From contig CAJKRG010000028.1 of NCBI GenBank assembly GCA_905202215.1, forward strand, positions 1 through 36,643: a stretch of 36,643 nucleotides of DNA, read 5' to 3'. Position 1 is the first letter of the stretch. Each line of letters starts with the position of its first letter. The notes beneath the pieces were generated by a model, which worked only from the letters and a program-made list of their open reading frames with translations, was not told the DNA's origin and ran no database searches. This DNA is from an uncultured Porphyromonadaceae bacterium. Its GTDB lineage: Bacteria > Bacteroidota > Bacteroidia > Bacteroidales > Muribaculaceae. A program made the translations under genes and the position numbers. Shown one piece after another: positions 1-9,166 of the stretch.

Positions 1-52
1 GAGGAGAATAGATGAGTCTTACATCAAAGTTTTGCACTTCGATTTGGAATCT

Positions 53-1699
53 TCAGTCTGATTTCCGTCGGAATATGACAAACCAGTCGTATTCAGAGGT
101 CTCATAACGGTCTGTATCTTCTATAACCGTACGCATGGCATTATGTTCCCAATATAGACTGTCGTGCATCGTACCGTATTTTGTCATTACAATACATTCG
201 GGATTGTCGGTCTCCACAAATCGCCTCAATGTCTCAACCTTGTCAGAATCATTGAAAATATCGTCGCTCCATGAGTGAGGCCACAGGCGGTTTCTACTAC
301 CGAAAAGATATTCGGAGAAAAAACGTCTGTTGTCAGAACCGAGAATCAACGAATTGGCCGGAATAAGCCCTCTGCCCTCCGCAAGCATATCGTTTATCTC
401 CGCCGCACGCTGTGCTGTCGTGAAATTATTGTGAAGCAGAGGATGACCGACAGACGAAGTGGCGTTCCGCCAACCGCCGTCGAAAACGGTATGTGCCGCC
501 GTATAGAAAGGCATTATCGCAGTAATCACGAAAAGAATGACATACGTCGCCTTTCTGGCAAGATCGGTAAAGCCGGAATTAACGCCTGCCAGCAAAGCCA
601 GAACGACAGGCAAAGACGGAATATTCATGAATTTTACCGTACCACCGTCGCTGCCGGCCATCGGGGCAACACAACATCCGATTACGACCACGGCCTGCAA
701 CACATTTTTCCAATCTCTCCCCGAAGCGATATAACATGCCGTCAGGATAATGACGCATGAGGTGAGCAACCTCAGCACGGGATAAAACACGCGATCTATT
801 TTCAAGATAAGAACACCCAGAACACACAGGGCCATGAAAAGCATACCGAGGAACATTATAAATTTCTTCCCTTTCGCAATCTTTGACAGGAAAAAGAGAA
901 AGGACGACAGCAATACCAGATCGAACATATCGAGCGAACCGGTATGGATATAATTTGTCACGAGTCGAGAAATGCCATGACCAGAAACGAAGCTGGAACG
1001 CAATCCCTCAAACCATTCGGCCACGCCTCCGGTATAGATCACAGACAACAACACGACCACGGCAAGAACAAACATGCCTGCGAATGCACCCGTCATAGCG
1101 AGCATACGCCTGGGCGAGGCCGATTTGTTCACAAGCCATAGAGCCAGACAGGCGAAAGGCACTATGACAATGTCGGGGAAACGGCACAAGGTGGCGCACG
1201 CAGTAATAAAACCAAGTACGGCGGCATCGAATATCTTAGCGCTATTCCACAGACGGCATATGAAAATAAGGCTTAGAGTGCAAAACAAGACTGCATAGCA
1301 GTCCCAGCCTATCAGTCGCGACTTCACCGGACAGCACAGAGCCGCCGAAAGCAGCGAAACATAGAGAAACAGCGAAATATTACCGGAAGCCGTGCGACGG
1401 TAATGGAAAAACGAGGCACTGCCAATGGCTATCACTGTGATAAGAAACGTCAGAGTTCTCATCGTAAGAAAACCAAAGCCGAAAACTCTGCCAACGAGAC
1501 CTGAAATCGCCGACGACAGAATGGCCTGCGGATTGATGTGGGGATCCATGGCATTCATTGTCTGATAGGCCTCATCGTTGACATCGAATCCAAAACGGAC
1601 AAACCAGAATCCGAAAACAGTGACAAGCAACGCGACAGTCCACAAAGCTACATTAAGGGGACGGGAATCTCCCGTTTTCTTTAATAACGAAGTATCCAT
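53..1699 (-). CDS. GT-C type membrane glycosyltransferase (548 aa)
   Basis: Integral membrane protein with about ten to twelve hydrophobic segments from residue 17 to about 405 and a soluble C-terminal domain of about 140 residues. The first loop carries an acidic motif, FDVNDEAYQ (about residues 38-46), in the place where GT-C enzymes such as the GT39/ArnT families have catalytic Asp/Glu residues. GT-C enzymes use polyprenyl-phosphate sugars and act on the periplasmic side. The gene lies 5 bp downstream of a GtrB-like gene that would make such a donor, so the two probably form one lipid-linked sugar transfer pathway. The substrate cannot be told from sequence. Starts at ATG and ends at TGA at 53-55. 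Fold class is fairly sure; specificity unknown. Confidence 0.75.
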   Translation of the reverse strand: MDTSLLKKTGDSRPLNVALWTVALLVTVFGFWFVRFGFDVNDEAYQTMNAMDPHINPQAILSSAISGLVGRVFGFGFLTMRTLTFLITVIAIGSASFFHYRRTASGNISLFLYVSLLSAALCCPVKSRLIGWDCYAVLFCTLSLIFICRLWNSAKIFDAAVLGFITACATLCRFPDIVIVPFACLALWLVNKSASPRRMLAMTGAFAGMFVLAVVVLLSVIYTGGVAEWFEGLRSSFVSGHGISRLVTNYIHTGSLDMFDLVLLSSFLFFLSKIAKGKKFIMFLGMLFMALCVLGVLILKIDRVFYPVLRLLTSCVIILTACYIASGRDWKNVLQAVVVIGCCVAPMAGSDGGTVKFMNIPSLPVVLALLAGVNSGFTDLARKATYVILFVITAIMPFYTAAHTVFDGGWRNATSSVGHPLLHNNFTTAQRAAEINDMLAEGRGLIPANSLILGSDNRRFFSEYLFGSRNRLWPHSWSDDIFNDSDKVETLRRFVETDNPECIVMTKYGTMHDSLYWEHNAMRTVIEDTDRYETSEYDWFVIFRRKSD

Positions 1700-1704
1700 A
1701 ACGA

Positions 1705-2664
1705 TTAATTTATCTTGTCGGCAATCTCAAACCGCGGCCGTCTCTTCACTTCTATGAAAATCTTGCCGATATATTCTCCTACGATTCCTATGGAAATCAG
1801 AATAAGACTACCGAGAAACCATAGCGATACCATTATAGATGCCCAGCCTCCGATTGCATGCCCGGTAAAATAGGACAGCAGAACCCATACGGCGACAAGA
1901 AGATCAAGTCCGAGAAGAATCAGACCGATAGTGAAAATCCATCGGATGGGTTTAGCGGAAAACGACGTAATGCCATCGACAGAAAAATTAAGCATTTTGA
2001 AAAAAGGATATTTAGACTCGCCCGCCGCACGGGGATGACGCCGGTAACTGACCTTGGCATTATCCAGCCCTATCTGCGGAATAATACCACGCAGGAACAG
2101 ATTTCGTTCGTCATACCGGCCAAGCATACCGATCGCGCGCCGGCTCATAAGGCGAAAGTCGGCATGATCATACACGATATCCACCCCCATCTTACGCTGA
2201 AGGGCATAGAAGAGATGCGCACTCGTACGCTTGAACCAGCTGTCGGTCGAACGGTCGCTCCGGACGCCATATACGATTTCCTTTCCTGCATTAAACGCCT
2301 TTACCATTTCCACAATGGCATCGGGATCGTCCTGAAGATCCGCATCGATAGAAACAGCCGCATCACACTTGTCCTTCGCAGCAAGAAGCCCGGCAAGCAG
2401 CACATTCTGATGTCCGCGGTTATGGGCGAGCGATATGCCTTTCACGCGCCCGTCGGCCTTGTTGAGTTCCTTGATGATATCCCAGGTACGATCCTTGCTT
2501 CCGTCGTTACAACACAGAATAAAGCTGTCGGAAGAGGCAATTCCCTCATCCGACATACAGTCTATAACCGACAAAATTCTGGGAATAGAGATTGGCAGCA
2601 CTTCTTCCTCATTGAAACAGGGAAGAACGATTGCGATCACGGGTTTGCGTTCAGTCAATGGCAT
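1705..2664 (-). CDS. GtrB/DPM1-like polyprenyl-phosphate glycosyltransferase, GT2 family (319 aa)
   Basis: Starts at the ATG of MPLTERKPVIAIVLPCFNEE; the reading frame continues 74 codons upstream but that stretch lies in a structured RNA leader, so the inner start is preferred and gives the usual family length of about 310-330 aa. Typical GT2 features are visible: the LPCFNEEE nucleotide-binding start, NDGSKDRT, and the DADLQDDP metal-binding motif. Two C-terminal membrane segments (about residues 235-300) end in a basic tail, as in GtrB, ArnC and DPM-type enzymes. It likely moves a sugar from a nucleotide donor to undecaprenyl phosphate at the inner membrane, feeding the GT-C protein encoded 5 bp downstream. 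Confidence 0.9.
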   Translation of the reverse strand: MPLTERKPVIAIVLPCFNEEEVLPISIPRILSVIDCMSDEGIASSDSFILCCNDGSKDRTWDIIKELNKADGRVKGISLAHNRGHQNVLLAGLLAAKDKCDAAVSIDADLQDDPDAIVEMVKAFNAGKEIVYGVRSDRSTDSWFKRTSAHLFYALQRKMGVDIVYDHADFRLMSRRAIGMLGRYDERNLFLRGIIPQIGLDNAKVSYRRHPRAAGESKYPFFKMLNFSVDGITSFSAKPIRWIFTIGLILLGLDLLVAVWVLLSYFTGHAIGGWASIMVSLWFLGSLILISIGIVGEYIGKIFIEVKRRPRFEIADKIN

Positions 2665-2723
2665 TATCCGATGGTGTAAGCTTGCCTCCGCGACCCCGGC
2701 GTCGGCTGATAGTAGAAAAAAAG

Positions 2724-2814
2724 AGGCGTGAGGTCTCTTCCTGCTGCTCGTTCCGCTATCATGGCCTTCGCATTGCTCATCTCTGTAGAACGAGCAACGT
2801 CGAAGCCCACGCCT
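2724..2814 (-). terminator. Large hairpin with U-tract and two competing inner pairings, upstream of the GT2 gene
   Basis: On the minus strand AGGCGTG (2814-2808) pairs with CACGCCT (2730-2724), directly followed by a run of seven T. Inside, GTTGCTCGTTC can pair with GAACGAGCAGC (11 bp, one G-U), or the overlapping GGCTTCG-CGTTGCTC can pair with GAGCAATG-CGAAGGCC. These pairings exclude each other. It could be an attenuator for the GT2 gene starting at 2664, or the 3' end of an independent small RNA. Confidence 0.6.
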
Positions 2815-2818
2815 TATG

Positions 2819-2879
2819 TAATAATGCACGCACGTAGCCGGCCATTTAAAGCCGGATAACGCGTGCGCGATAATATTAC
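2819..2879 (-). ncRNA. Long imperfect hairpin in the leader of the GT2 gene
   Basis: A 61-bp inverted repeat: GTAATA...TATTAC at the base, GCGCACG...CGTGCGT in the middle, and CCGGC...GCCGG closing an 8-nt loop. It sits immediately upstream of the competing-hairpin terminator in the same minus-strand transcript. It looks like one domain of a structured leader or small RNA about 300 nt long. No known RNA family was recognised; a 6S-like or cis-regulatory RNA is possible. Confidence 0.55.
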
Positions 2880-3062
2880 ACACCAACGGGCATCTACTGC
2901 TGCTCCATTCCTGACAGAGATATTAGAAGTTGCGAAGTTCTGATAGCCAAGAATCAAGCGTTCGGTAAACGCATCTATAATGTCTTGCTCCACGACGGAG
3001 CAAATATACCCCAAACCCTGAAAAACCCTCTCCCGGGCTTCGACATGGGATTGCGGACGGTG

Positions 3063-3097
3063 CAAAGTTAACAATAATTCATGAATTATAAAGCAAA
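3063..3097 (-). promoter_or_regulatory. Bacteroidota-type promoter for the 2664 leader transcript
   Basis: On the minus strand TTTG (3097-3094) and TAACTTTG (3070-3063) are 23 bp apart, matching the -33 TTTG / -7 TAnnTTTG promoter type of Bacteroidota. A second perfect -7 element, TATATTTG, lies at 3008-3001 but lacks a clear -33. Either would give a leader of about 330-390 nt before the GT2 start codon. Confidence 0.55.
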
Positions 3098-3194
3098 AAA
3101 CACTCATTCATACGCGATTCATTATCACGCCAAAGAAAATTGACATGAAAAGACTTTATCAGGTATACTGAAAACATGCATTAGGAACAGGCAC

Positions 3195-3260
3195 AAAAAA
3201 AATTGATTTGTCTCCCGACAAACCAATCCAGTTAACCTTAAATCTATACCATGAAAAACA
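3195..3260 (-). ncRNA. Candidate small RNA of about 65 nt ending in an intrinsic terminator
   Basis: A promoter-like pair on the minus strand (TTTG 3298-3295, 20 bp, TACCTTTG 3274-3267) points to a start near 3260. About 35 nt later is a perfect 10-bp hairpin (TTGGTTTGTC, loop GGGA, GACAAATCAA; 3226-3203, one G-U) followed by eight T. No reading frame of useful length lies between. This is the layout of a very short independent transcript. No RNA family was recognised. Confidence 0.6.
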
Positions 3261-3266
3261 CATTGC

Positions 3267-3298
3267 AAAGGTAATACCTTTATGTATTCCGTGCAAAT
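3267..3298 (-). promoter_or_regulatory. Promoter of the candidate small RNA
   Basis: TTTG (3298-3295) and TACCTTTG (3274-3267) on the minus strand are separated by 20 bp, close to ideal spacing for the Bacteroidota housekeeping sigma factor. Confidence 0.6.
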
Positions 3299-3399
3299 AT
3301 TCTGCATCAAAATGCCTGTGTTTTAACATAGATTAACGATAATATTCATGTAAAGCTATTTTCACGTTGCTTTTTGGTCGAAGTAACGGATATTGGGTA

Positions 3400-4704
3400 T
3401 CATTTTGACAAACGGCGTCGGCGAAACGGAAATCTGTAAAAAAGACTCTCCGCCACACCCCTCACAGCAAGATATACACAAAATGCAAACCAGAGTGCAT
3501 CGTTGGCATATAGGGGTGACAGAAAAAAATACAGCGCAAAAAAGACAAGCATGGCTATCAGCATGGACCACAACATAGCACGCGTGCGTGTCAGGCCGAT
3601 GAATATACCGTCCCAGATAAAAGCGAGGAACCCGCATACAGGAACCGCGACAGCCCATGGCAGATAGCGGCGCGCAGTATCGACAACATTCGGATCTTCA
3701 GCAAGCATACGCATGAACCATTCGCCTATAAAAGCATAGAGAGCAGCGAATATGACAGCACACGCCAGACCGATGACTGCAAGCGATCGTATGAGTGTAC
3801 GCAGTGATGCAGAATCGCCTCTGCCGTGGTATTTACCCGCAAGCGCCTCTCCGGCAAAAGCGAAACCGTCCATAAAAAAAGAAAAAAGCATGAACAGCTG
3901 CAACAGGAGAGCGTTCGCAGCCAGAATATCGACACCTTGCCGCGCACCGGCATGTGTGAACCAGAGGGTAACGGCGACAAGGCAGGCCGTACGGAAAAAT
4001 ATATCGGTATTGATACGGAAAAAAGCCAGCAGACGATCTTTACGGAATATCTCGCTAAACGGTTCCATATGCGGACGGTATTTCACGAAGACTATGATCA
4101 GCCCCATAAACGCGCCGAACCATTGCGCGACTGTAGTGCCGAGGGCGACACCTGCGATCTTCAATCCGAAACCGAACACAAGAGCCACGCTAAGAACAAT
4201 GTTGACGATATTTGTGGCAATAGCCGTCCACATGGTGGCTCTTGAATTCTGCATGCCGATAAACCATCCGTTGAGCGCGTATGTGACCATCACGGCGGGA
4301 GCACCATAAATGCAGATGGCGAAATAGTGCGACGCCAGTGCGAGTGTGGCGTCGTCGGCATCCATAAATGCGAGCACATGGCGGCCACACGGTCGCCCGA
4401 GTGCGAACAGAAGCATTCCCACCGCCAAGGCAACGGCAAGCGAGCGCCAGAGCATGAGAACGGTTCCGCGACGGTCGGCGGCACCGTAAGCCTGAGCCGT
4501 CGGGCCGGAGGTACCCATACGGAGAAAGTTGAAGAGCCAGTAAAGAATATTGAACACCGTGCCACCGAGGGCTATGGCACCTATATAAACGGCAGCGCCG
4601 ATATGGCCTGTTACGGCCACATCGACGAGTCCGAGTATAGGAGTGGTGATATTCGAGACAATCGCCGGGAGGGCGATGTCTCTTATTTCACGACTATGTT
4701 TCAT
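3400..4704 (-). CDS. MATE family efflux transporter (434 aa)
   Basis: Twelve hydrophobic segments arranged as two similar halves. The N-terminus (IALPAIVSNITTPILGLVD, then VAVTGHIG) is typical of the DinF/NorM-like MATE families of cation-coupled multidrug exporters. Length matches the family. The start codon overlaps the stop of the upstream OPT gene by 4 bp (ATGA), so translation is probably coupled. It is the last gene of the operon that begins with parA. No obvious hairpin terminator follows, only a 3' gap that holds the candidate small RNA. The exported compound is unknown. Confidence 0.9.
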   Translation of the reverse strand: MKHSREIRDIALPAIVSNITTPILGLVDVAVTGHIGAAVYIGAIALGGTVFNILYWLFNFLRMGTSGPTAQAYGAADRRGTVLMLWRSLAVALAVGMLLFALGRPCGRHVLAFMDADDATLALASHYFAICIYGAPAVMVTYALNGWFIGMQNSRATMWTAIATNIVNIVLSVALVFGFGLKIAGVALGTTVAQWFGAFMGLIIVFVKYRPHMEPFSEIFRKDRLLAFFRINTDIFFRTACLVAVTLWFTHAGARQGVDILAANALLLQLFMLFSFFMDGFAFAGEALAGKYHGRGDSASLRTLIRSLAVIGLACAVIFAALYAFIGEWFMRMLAEDPNVVDTARRYLPWAVAVPVCGFLAFIWDGIFIGLTRTRAMLWSMLIAMLVFFALYFFLSPLYANDALWFAFCVYLAVRGVAESLFYRFPFRRRRLSK

Positions 4705-6695
4705 GCCTTGCGGCCGCTGCGGGTCGAGGCGAAATAGAGATAGCAGATAATTGCCGCATAGGCGACGATACCGAGAATCTGCGGACCGAATTCAAGACCG
4801 TTGGAGGGTACTTCCTTGCCACACATGATAGTGATTGCGGCAAATACTCCGAAGAGCGCGCCACCGGCGATAAGACCTGATGATATAAGGGTACCGCGGT
4901 CGTTACGGGCCTTATTGACAGCCTCGTCCTTAGAGCTGTGGTTGACAAACCATGACACAAGACCGCCGACAAGCATAGGTGTGTTGAGCTGGAGAGGAAG
5001 GAACATGCCGAGGCAGAATGCGAGGGCTGGCACGCCGAGCCAGTTGAGAATCAGAGCGAGAATAGCGCCGACGATATAGAGTGTCCAGGGGGTTTCTCCG
5101 CCCATCATCATAGGCTCTATGACCTTTGCCATGGCATTCGCCTGAGGTGCGGCCATGGCGCCTTCACCGGTGAATCCGTAGACATTGTTGAGCATGAGCA
5201 TAACGGCGCCGACAGTGGCGGCCGACACGAGTGTGCCGAGGAATTTCCAGCTTTCCTGTTTTTTAGGGGTGGAACCGAGCCAATAGCCAATCTTCAGATC
5301 GGTTACAAAGCCACCGGCCATCGAGAGCGCGGTGCAGACGACACCTCCGAGCACCATGGCCGCGACAATGCCCGATGTTCCGTTGAGACCTATCGCCACA
5401 AACACACCTGAAGCAATGATGAGAGTCATCAGGGTCATACCGCTCACTGGATTACTGCCGACGATAGCTATGGCATTGGCGGCGACAGTGGTGAAAAGGA
5501 AGGCGATCACCGTAACCACCAGCCACGCCACGAGAGCCTGCCAGAAAGTATGAATGACACCGAACCAGAAAAAGAGAAGTACGCCGACAAGAGCTATGGC
5601 AGTGAAATACGCGATATGCTTCATCGATATATCGAGCTGCCAGCGGTTGGTTTTTCCGGCCGCGGATGCGCCTTTGAGTTCGCGGGCGGCCAGACCGACG
5701 GCACCGCCGATAATGCCGCGCGATTTCACAATGCCGATGATGCCGGCCATGGCAATACCGCCGATACCGATCATTCGGGCATATTCGCTGAAGATTGCGC
5801 CGGGGCTCATGGCGGCGATTTCGGCAGAACCGTATGTACCCATCAGAGGAATGACGAACCACCATACGAATATCGAACCGGCGAATATGACAAATGCATA
5901 TTTAAGACCTACGATATATCCGAGGCCGAGCACGGCGGCGCCGGTGTTACAGGAAAGGACGAATTTGGTCTTGTCGGCGAGAGCCTGCCCCCATCCATAG
6001 GCCGTGGTGGTAATGCTTTCAGCCCACCAGCCGAAAGTAGCCACAATGTAGTCGTAGAGACCGCCGATGAGCGATGCGACCACAAGCAGCTTGGCCTGAC
6101 CGCCGGAAGCGCCCTGCTTGGAAGCCTCGCCGCTAACAAGAACCTGAGTAGTGGCCGTGGCTTCCGGGAAAGGATATTTGCCGTGCATGTCCTTTACGAA
6201 ATACTTGCGGAAAGGAATAAAGAAAAGTATGCCGAGGACACCGCCGAACAGAGAACTGAGGAAGACCTCGAGGAAGTTGACGGTGATTTCGGGGTGAGAG
6301 GCCTGAAGGATGTAGAGGGCGGGAAGAGTGAAGATCGTTCCGGCAACAATGACGCCGGAACATGCTCCGATAGACTGTATGATGACATTCTGCCCGAGCG
6401 GATTCTTCTTTTTGAGATAACCCGACAGGCCGACGGCTATAATGGCGATAGGAATGGCGGCCTCGAACACCTGACCGACCTTAAGGCCGAGATAAGCCGC
6501 GGCGGCACTGAACACCACAGCGAGAATGAGACCGGTTATGACCGAATAGGGTGTCACCTCGGCATAGTCGCGCGCGGGGTGCATGAGCGGCCGATACTCT
6601 TCGTCGGCACTGAGTTCCCGGAAGGCATTTTCCGGCAGATCTACGGGATCGACGTCTGCGGCCGGAATGTTGTAGTCTTTCTGATTGGTTTTCAT
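4701..6695 (-). CDS. OPT family oligopeptide transporter (664 aa)
   Basis: Large polytopic membrane protein with about 14-16 hydrophobic segments. The stretch after residue 45, PYSVITGLILAVVFSAAAAY followed by LGLKVGQVFEAAIPIAI, is characteristic of bacterial OPT transporters, which import peptides or metal chelates. Motifs such as KYPFPEATATTQVL and GSNPVSGMTLMT are typical of this family. Length fits bacterial OPT proteins (600-700 aa). The gene starts 4 bp after the stop of the LysM transglycosylase gene and overlaps the MATE gene by 4 bp. Import of peptides, perhaps from wall turnover, would fit the neighbours, but this is inference. Confidence 0.93.
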   Translation of the reverse strand: MKTNQKDYNIPAADVDPVDLPENAFRELSADEEYRPLMHPARDYAEVTPYSVITGLILAVVFSAAAAYLGLKVGQVFEAAIPIAIIAVGLSGYLKKKNPLGQNVIIQSIGACSGVIVAGTIFTLPALYILQASHPEITVNFLEVFLSSLFGGVLGILFFIPFRKYFVKDMHGKYPFPEATATTQVLVSGEASKQGASGGQAKLLVVASLIGGLYDYIVATFGWWAESITTTAYGWGQALADKTKFVLSCNTGAAVLGLGYIVGLKYAFVIFAGSIFVWWFVIPLMGTYGSAEIAAMSPGAIFSEYARMIGIGGIAMAGIIGIVKSRGIIGGAVGLAARELKGASAAGKTNRWQLDISMKHIAYFTAIALVGVLLFFWFGVIHTFWQALVAWLVVTVIAFLFTTVAANAIAIVGSNPVSGMTLMTLIIASGVFVAIGLNGTSGIVAAMVLGGVVCTALSMAGGFVTDLKIGYWLGSTPKKQESWKFLGTLVSAATVGAVMLMLNNVYGFTGEGAMAAPQANAMAKVIEPMMMGGETPWTLYIVGAILALILNWLGVPALAFCLGMFLPLQLNTPMLVGGLVSWFVNHSSKDEAVNKARNDRGTLISSGLIAGGALFGVFAAITIMCGKEVPSNGLEFGPQILGIVAYAAIICYLYFASTRSGRKA

Positions 6696-6699
6696 CTTT

Positions 6700-8370
6700 T
6701 TAAGGAATAGACAGGCGCTGGCCGGCCTGGATATTGTTATTTTTCAAATTATTGGCTTTCTTGATCTTATCGACAGTCGTGCCATAGCGGGCAGCGATCT
6801 TTGAAAGGTTTTCGCCTTTACGCACCTTGTGGGTGCGGGGTTTGGGTGCTTCCTGCTTCTTTTTGGCCTTGGCTGCCTTCGGCTCTGCCTTGGGAGCGAC
6901 ACGCGGAGTCTCCTCCACCTTCTTTTCTTCTTTAGGGACACTGAATGCGGCTTCGACATTGCCGGCGGCATTCAGACTGTCGACAGGAGCGGAAACAATG
7001 CTGTCGGGACGGACAGCACTATCAGTCACGGCGGTATCGGTCACAGCAGGCAATACCTCGGGAGTCTCCGTTTTCGGCTTGTAGACACGGCGTGTGCTCA
7101 CTATCTTGAGCTTTTTGCCGGCTTTCACACTTTTGCCGACACGATTGTATTTGCGTATTTCGGCAACAGAGATACCGTATTTACGGGCAATCTTCGAGAG
7201 AGTCTCCCCTTTCTTGACGGTATGCCATTTGACGACCTCCTCGTCATAATACTCACCACGCGAGTCTCGGCCTGTGACAGCACCCGAAGCCGGCTCGACC
7301 ACTCCGCGGCGCGAATATTTCGTGGCATTATGATTGACGATCGAGTCCTCGTTGACGATATATGCATAGGCCTGCAGCGACGGAAGAACCAGGGAGTAAG
7401 GACGAATATCGCCGGGGATAAGGTCGGTACGGAACTGAGGATTGAGCGCGCGCAGTTCGGCCACAGGTATGTCCATGACCTGCGAAATCTGGTCGAAATG
7501 CACACGGCGTGTCACATGGACGGTATCTGTGACCAGCGGACGACGGGCCAGCGCTGGCGATATATTATGATCCTTGTGATAGTTCATTATATAATTGGCG
7601 GCAATAAATGTAGGCACATATCCGCGAGTCTCGGTAGGGAGGAACGGATATATTTCCCAGAAGTCGTGCTTGCCGTCGCCGGCACGCCGGAGGGCCTTGT
7701 TGACATTGCCGGGGCCGCAGTTGTAGGCGGCTATCGCGAGCGACCAGTCATCGTATGTCTGATAGAGCTGCTTGAGATAGCGTGCGGCTGCATCGGAGGC
7801 AAGGTACGGATCGCGGCGCTGGTCGACAAGCGAGTTGATCTCCAGCCCGAGACCTTTAGCAGTCGGAGGCATGAACTGCCAGAGACCGCCCGCACCGGCC
7901 TTGGAAACAGCCGTCGGCACGAGAGCCGATTCGATTACAGGCAGATACTTCAGTTCGAGAGGCATCTGATGGCGTTCGAGGGCGGCTTCGAAAATAGGCA
8001 TGTAGTAGAGACTCAGGCCGAGCATATTCTCGACAAGCTGCGGACGGTTGGCATAATAGCGGATAGCGCCTTTCACGATCGAGTTGAAAGGCATTTCGAT
8101 GACCGTCGGGAGTTTGCCGAGACGCTCGATGATAAGGGCGTCGTCGAGATTGCCGGTGTTTTTCTTGTCTGCCTCATAGTCGAGAACGATATAATTCTTG
8201 AGATACCAGTCCTCGAGCATGGCCTTGGTGTTTGTCTCACAGCTTTCGGGCATGATAAGCGACGACTCGAGCGAGGCATCGCTTATCGACAGCACAGACT
8301 GTGCGGGCGCGCCGGCGGCAACGAAAAAGACGCCGGCAGCCGTGAGAAATATTTTGAGCGAATTATTCAT
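6700..8370 (-). CDS. MltD-like lytic transglycosylase with two LysM domains (556 aa)
   Basis: An N-terminal signal peptide (hydrophobic residues 5-22, AGAPAQS) is followed by an SLT domain (about residues 125-270). The catalytic Glu is visible in LPVIESALVPTAVS, followed by GGLWQFMPPTAKGLGL and IAAYNCGPGNVNKAL, all hallmarks of this fold. Two LysM modules bind peptidoglycan: one near residues 378-425 (HTVKKGETLSKIARKYG) and one at the C-terminus (HKVRKGENLSKIAARYG), joined by a low-complexity Pro/Lys/Glu linker. It cleaves peptidoglycan glycan strands in the periplasm. It follows the DUF5683 gene by 28 bp, the usual order in Bacteroidales. Confidence 0.93.
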   Translation of the reverse strand: MNNSLKIFLTAAGVFFVAAGAPAQSVLSISDASLESSLIMPESCETNTKAMLEDWYLKNYIVLDYEADKKNTGNLDDALIIERLGKLPTVIEMPFNSIVKGAIRYYANRPQLVENMLGLSLYYMPIFEAALERHQMPLELKYLPVIESALVPTAVSKAGAGGLWQFMPPTAKGLGLEINSLVDQRRDPYLASDAAARYLKQLYQTYDDWSLAIAAYNCGPGNVNKALRRAGDGKHDFWEIYPFLPTETRGYVPTFIAANYIMNYHKDHNISPALARRPLVTDTVHVTRRVHFDQISQVMDIPVAELRALNPQFRTDLIPGDIRPYSLVLPSLQAYAYIVNEDSIVNHNATKYSRRGVVEPASGAVTGRDSRGEYYDEEVVKWHTVKKGETLSKIARKYGISVAEIRKYNRVGKSVKAGKKLKIVSTRRVYKPKTETPEVLPAVTDTAVTDSAVRPDSIVSAPVDSLNAAGNVEAAFSVPKEEKKVEETPRVAPKAEPKAAKAKKKQEAPKPRTHKVRKGENLSKIAARYGTTVDKIKKANNLKNNNIQAGQRLSIP

Positions 8371-8398
8371 CAGAGAATTATGATAATTAGAGGTCTAA

Positions 8399-9166
8399 TC
8401 AGAATGTAAGGGCCCAGGCAAGTCCGAACGAGGGCTTCTCGCCGCGGGCCTCCTGGAATATGATCGGTGTCACGTCCATACTCAGTTCGGGAGTAAGGTC
8501 GAAATGCGACAGCGACGCGTCTACATAAGCATCGACCATGGCCAGCAGATATACGCCTACCATGGATATTATACAGAGATCGCGGTTGCGCCGGTAATAG
8601 TTCTTGCGGGACTGGAGCACATTGGTGAGCCATGTGCGGTCAAGATCGCTTTCCTGTGTCGTCGGAGGGAAAAAATCCATATACGACTTGGTGGAGGGGT
8701 CGTTGTCCATTATGTCGCGGTACGCCCGCGTATAGTCATCGAGCATATTATTGTTCCACGATGTCGCATAAACAAGACCCATGTAGCCGCCGACGATGAT
8801 GGGCAGTTTCCAGTATCGGCGGTTATAGATCTGTCCCAGGCCCGGAAAAAGAGCCGAGAGCCATACGGCACGCGTAGGATCGGGATTGAACACTATCTCG
8901 CGTTCCTCCCAGCGGTCGTAGGGCGACTCTTTCATGCCCATAATGCTGTCGGCGATCGCTGTCATAGTCGAATCGGAAACGACACCGGCCTCCCCTAAGG
9001 TGATATCCACGTCGGCGGGGGCGTCGGCAATCGTATCGGTTACATTATGGACGGTCTTGACCGGCAGATGCCGCGCAGGATTCTGGGCGGCGACAGCGGA
9101 AGCCATGCCGGCAAAAACCGTCACGCAGACAAGATAGCGCAGAAATGTGAACAGTCGTTTATTCAT
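8399..9166 (-). CDS. DUF5683 domain protein, membrane associated (255 aa)
   Basis: A signal-like hydrophobic N-terminus (residues 8-27) is followed by a linker and the DUF5683 core. Visible core motifs are PTRAVWLSALFPGLGQIYNR, then a hydrophobic stretch around residues 118-135 (IIVGGYMGLVYATSW), and a C-terminal segment near YLLAMVDAYVDASLSHFD. The family is common in Bacteroidota directly downstream of parB; its function is not known. The start codon overlaps the end of parB by 8 bp, so coupled translation is likely. A role linking chromosome segregation with the cell envelope is only inference from gene order. Confidence 0.85.
   Translation of the reverse strand: MNKRLFTFLRYLVCVTVFAGMASAVAAQNPARHLPVKTVHNVTDTIADAPADVDITLGEAGVVSDSTMTAIADSIMGMKESPYDRWEEREIVFNPDPTRAVWLSALFPGLGQIYNRRYWKLPIIVGGYMGLVYATSWNNNMLDDYTRAYRDIMDNDPSTKSYMDFFPPTTQESDLDRTWLTNVLQSRKNYYRRNRDLCIISMVGVYLLAMVDAYVDASLSHFDLTPELSMDVTPIIFQEARGEKPSFGLAWALTF

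Noticed and set aside
2715..2820. Signal recognition particle (4.5S-type) RNA
   Set aside because: Size and GGAACGAGCAGC segment look similar at first sight, but the conserved SRP apical motif with its GGAA tetraloop arrangement is not there.
2665..2886. N-terminal extension of the GT2 glycosyltransferase
   Set aside because: It would cover two large hairpins and give an oversized protein; the GT2 fold begins right after the inner ATG.
5550..6710. 386-aa open frame on the plus strand opposite the OPT gene
   Set aside because: Antisense shadow; composition is low-complexity Gly/Asp/Glu without motifs.
6829..8409. 526-aa open frame on the plus strand opposite the LysM transglycosylase
   Set aside because: It lies fully antisense to a gene with clear SLT and LysM motifs and has no domain of its own; the long frame comes from GC-rich codon use.
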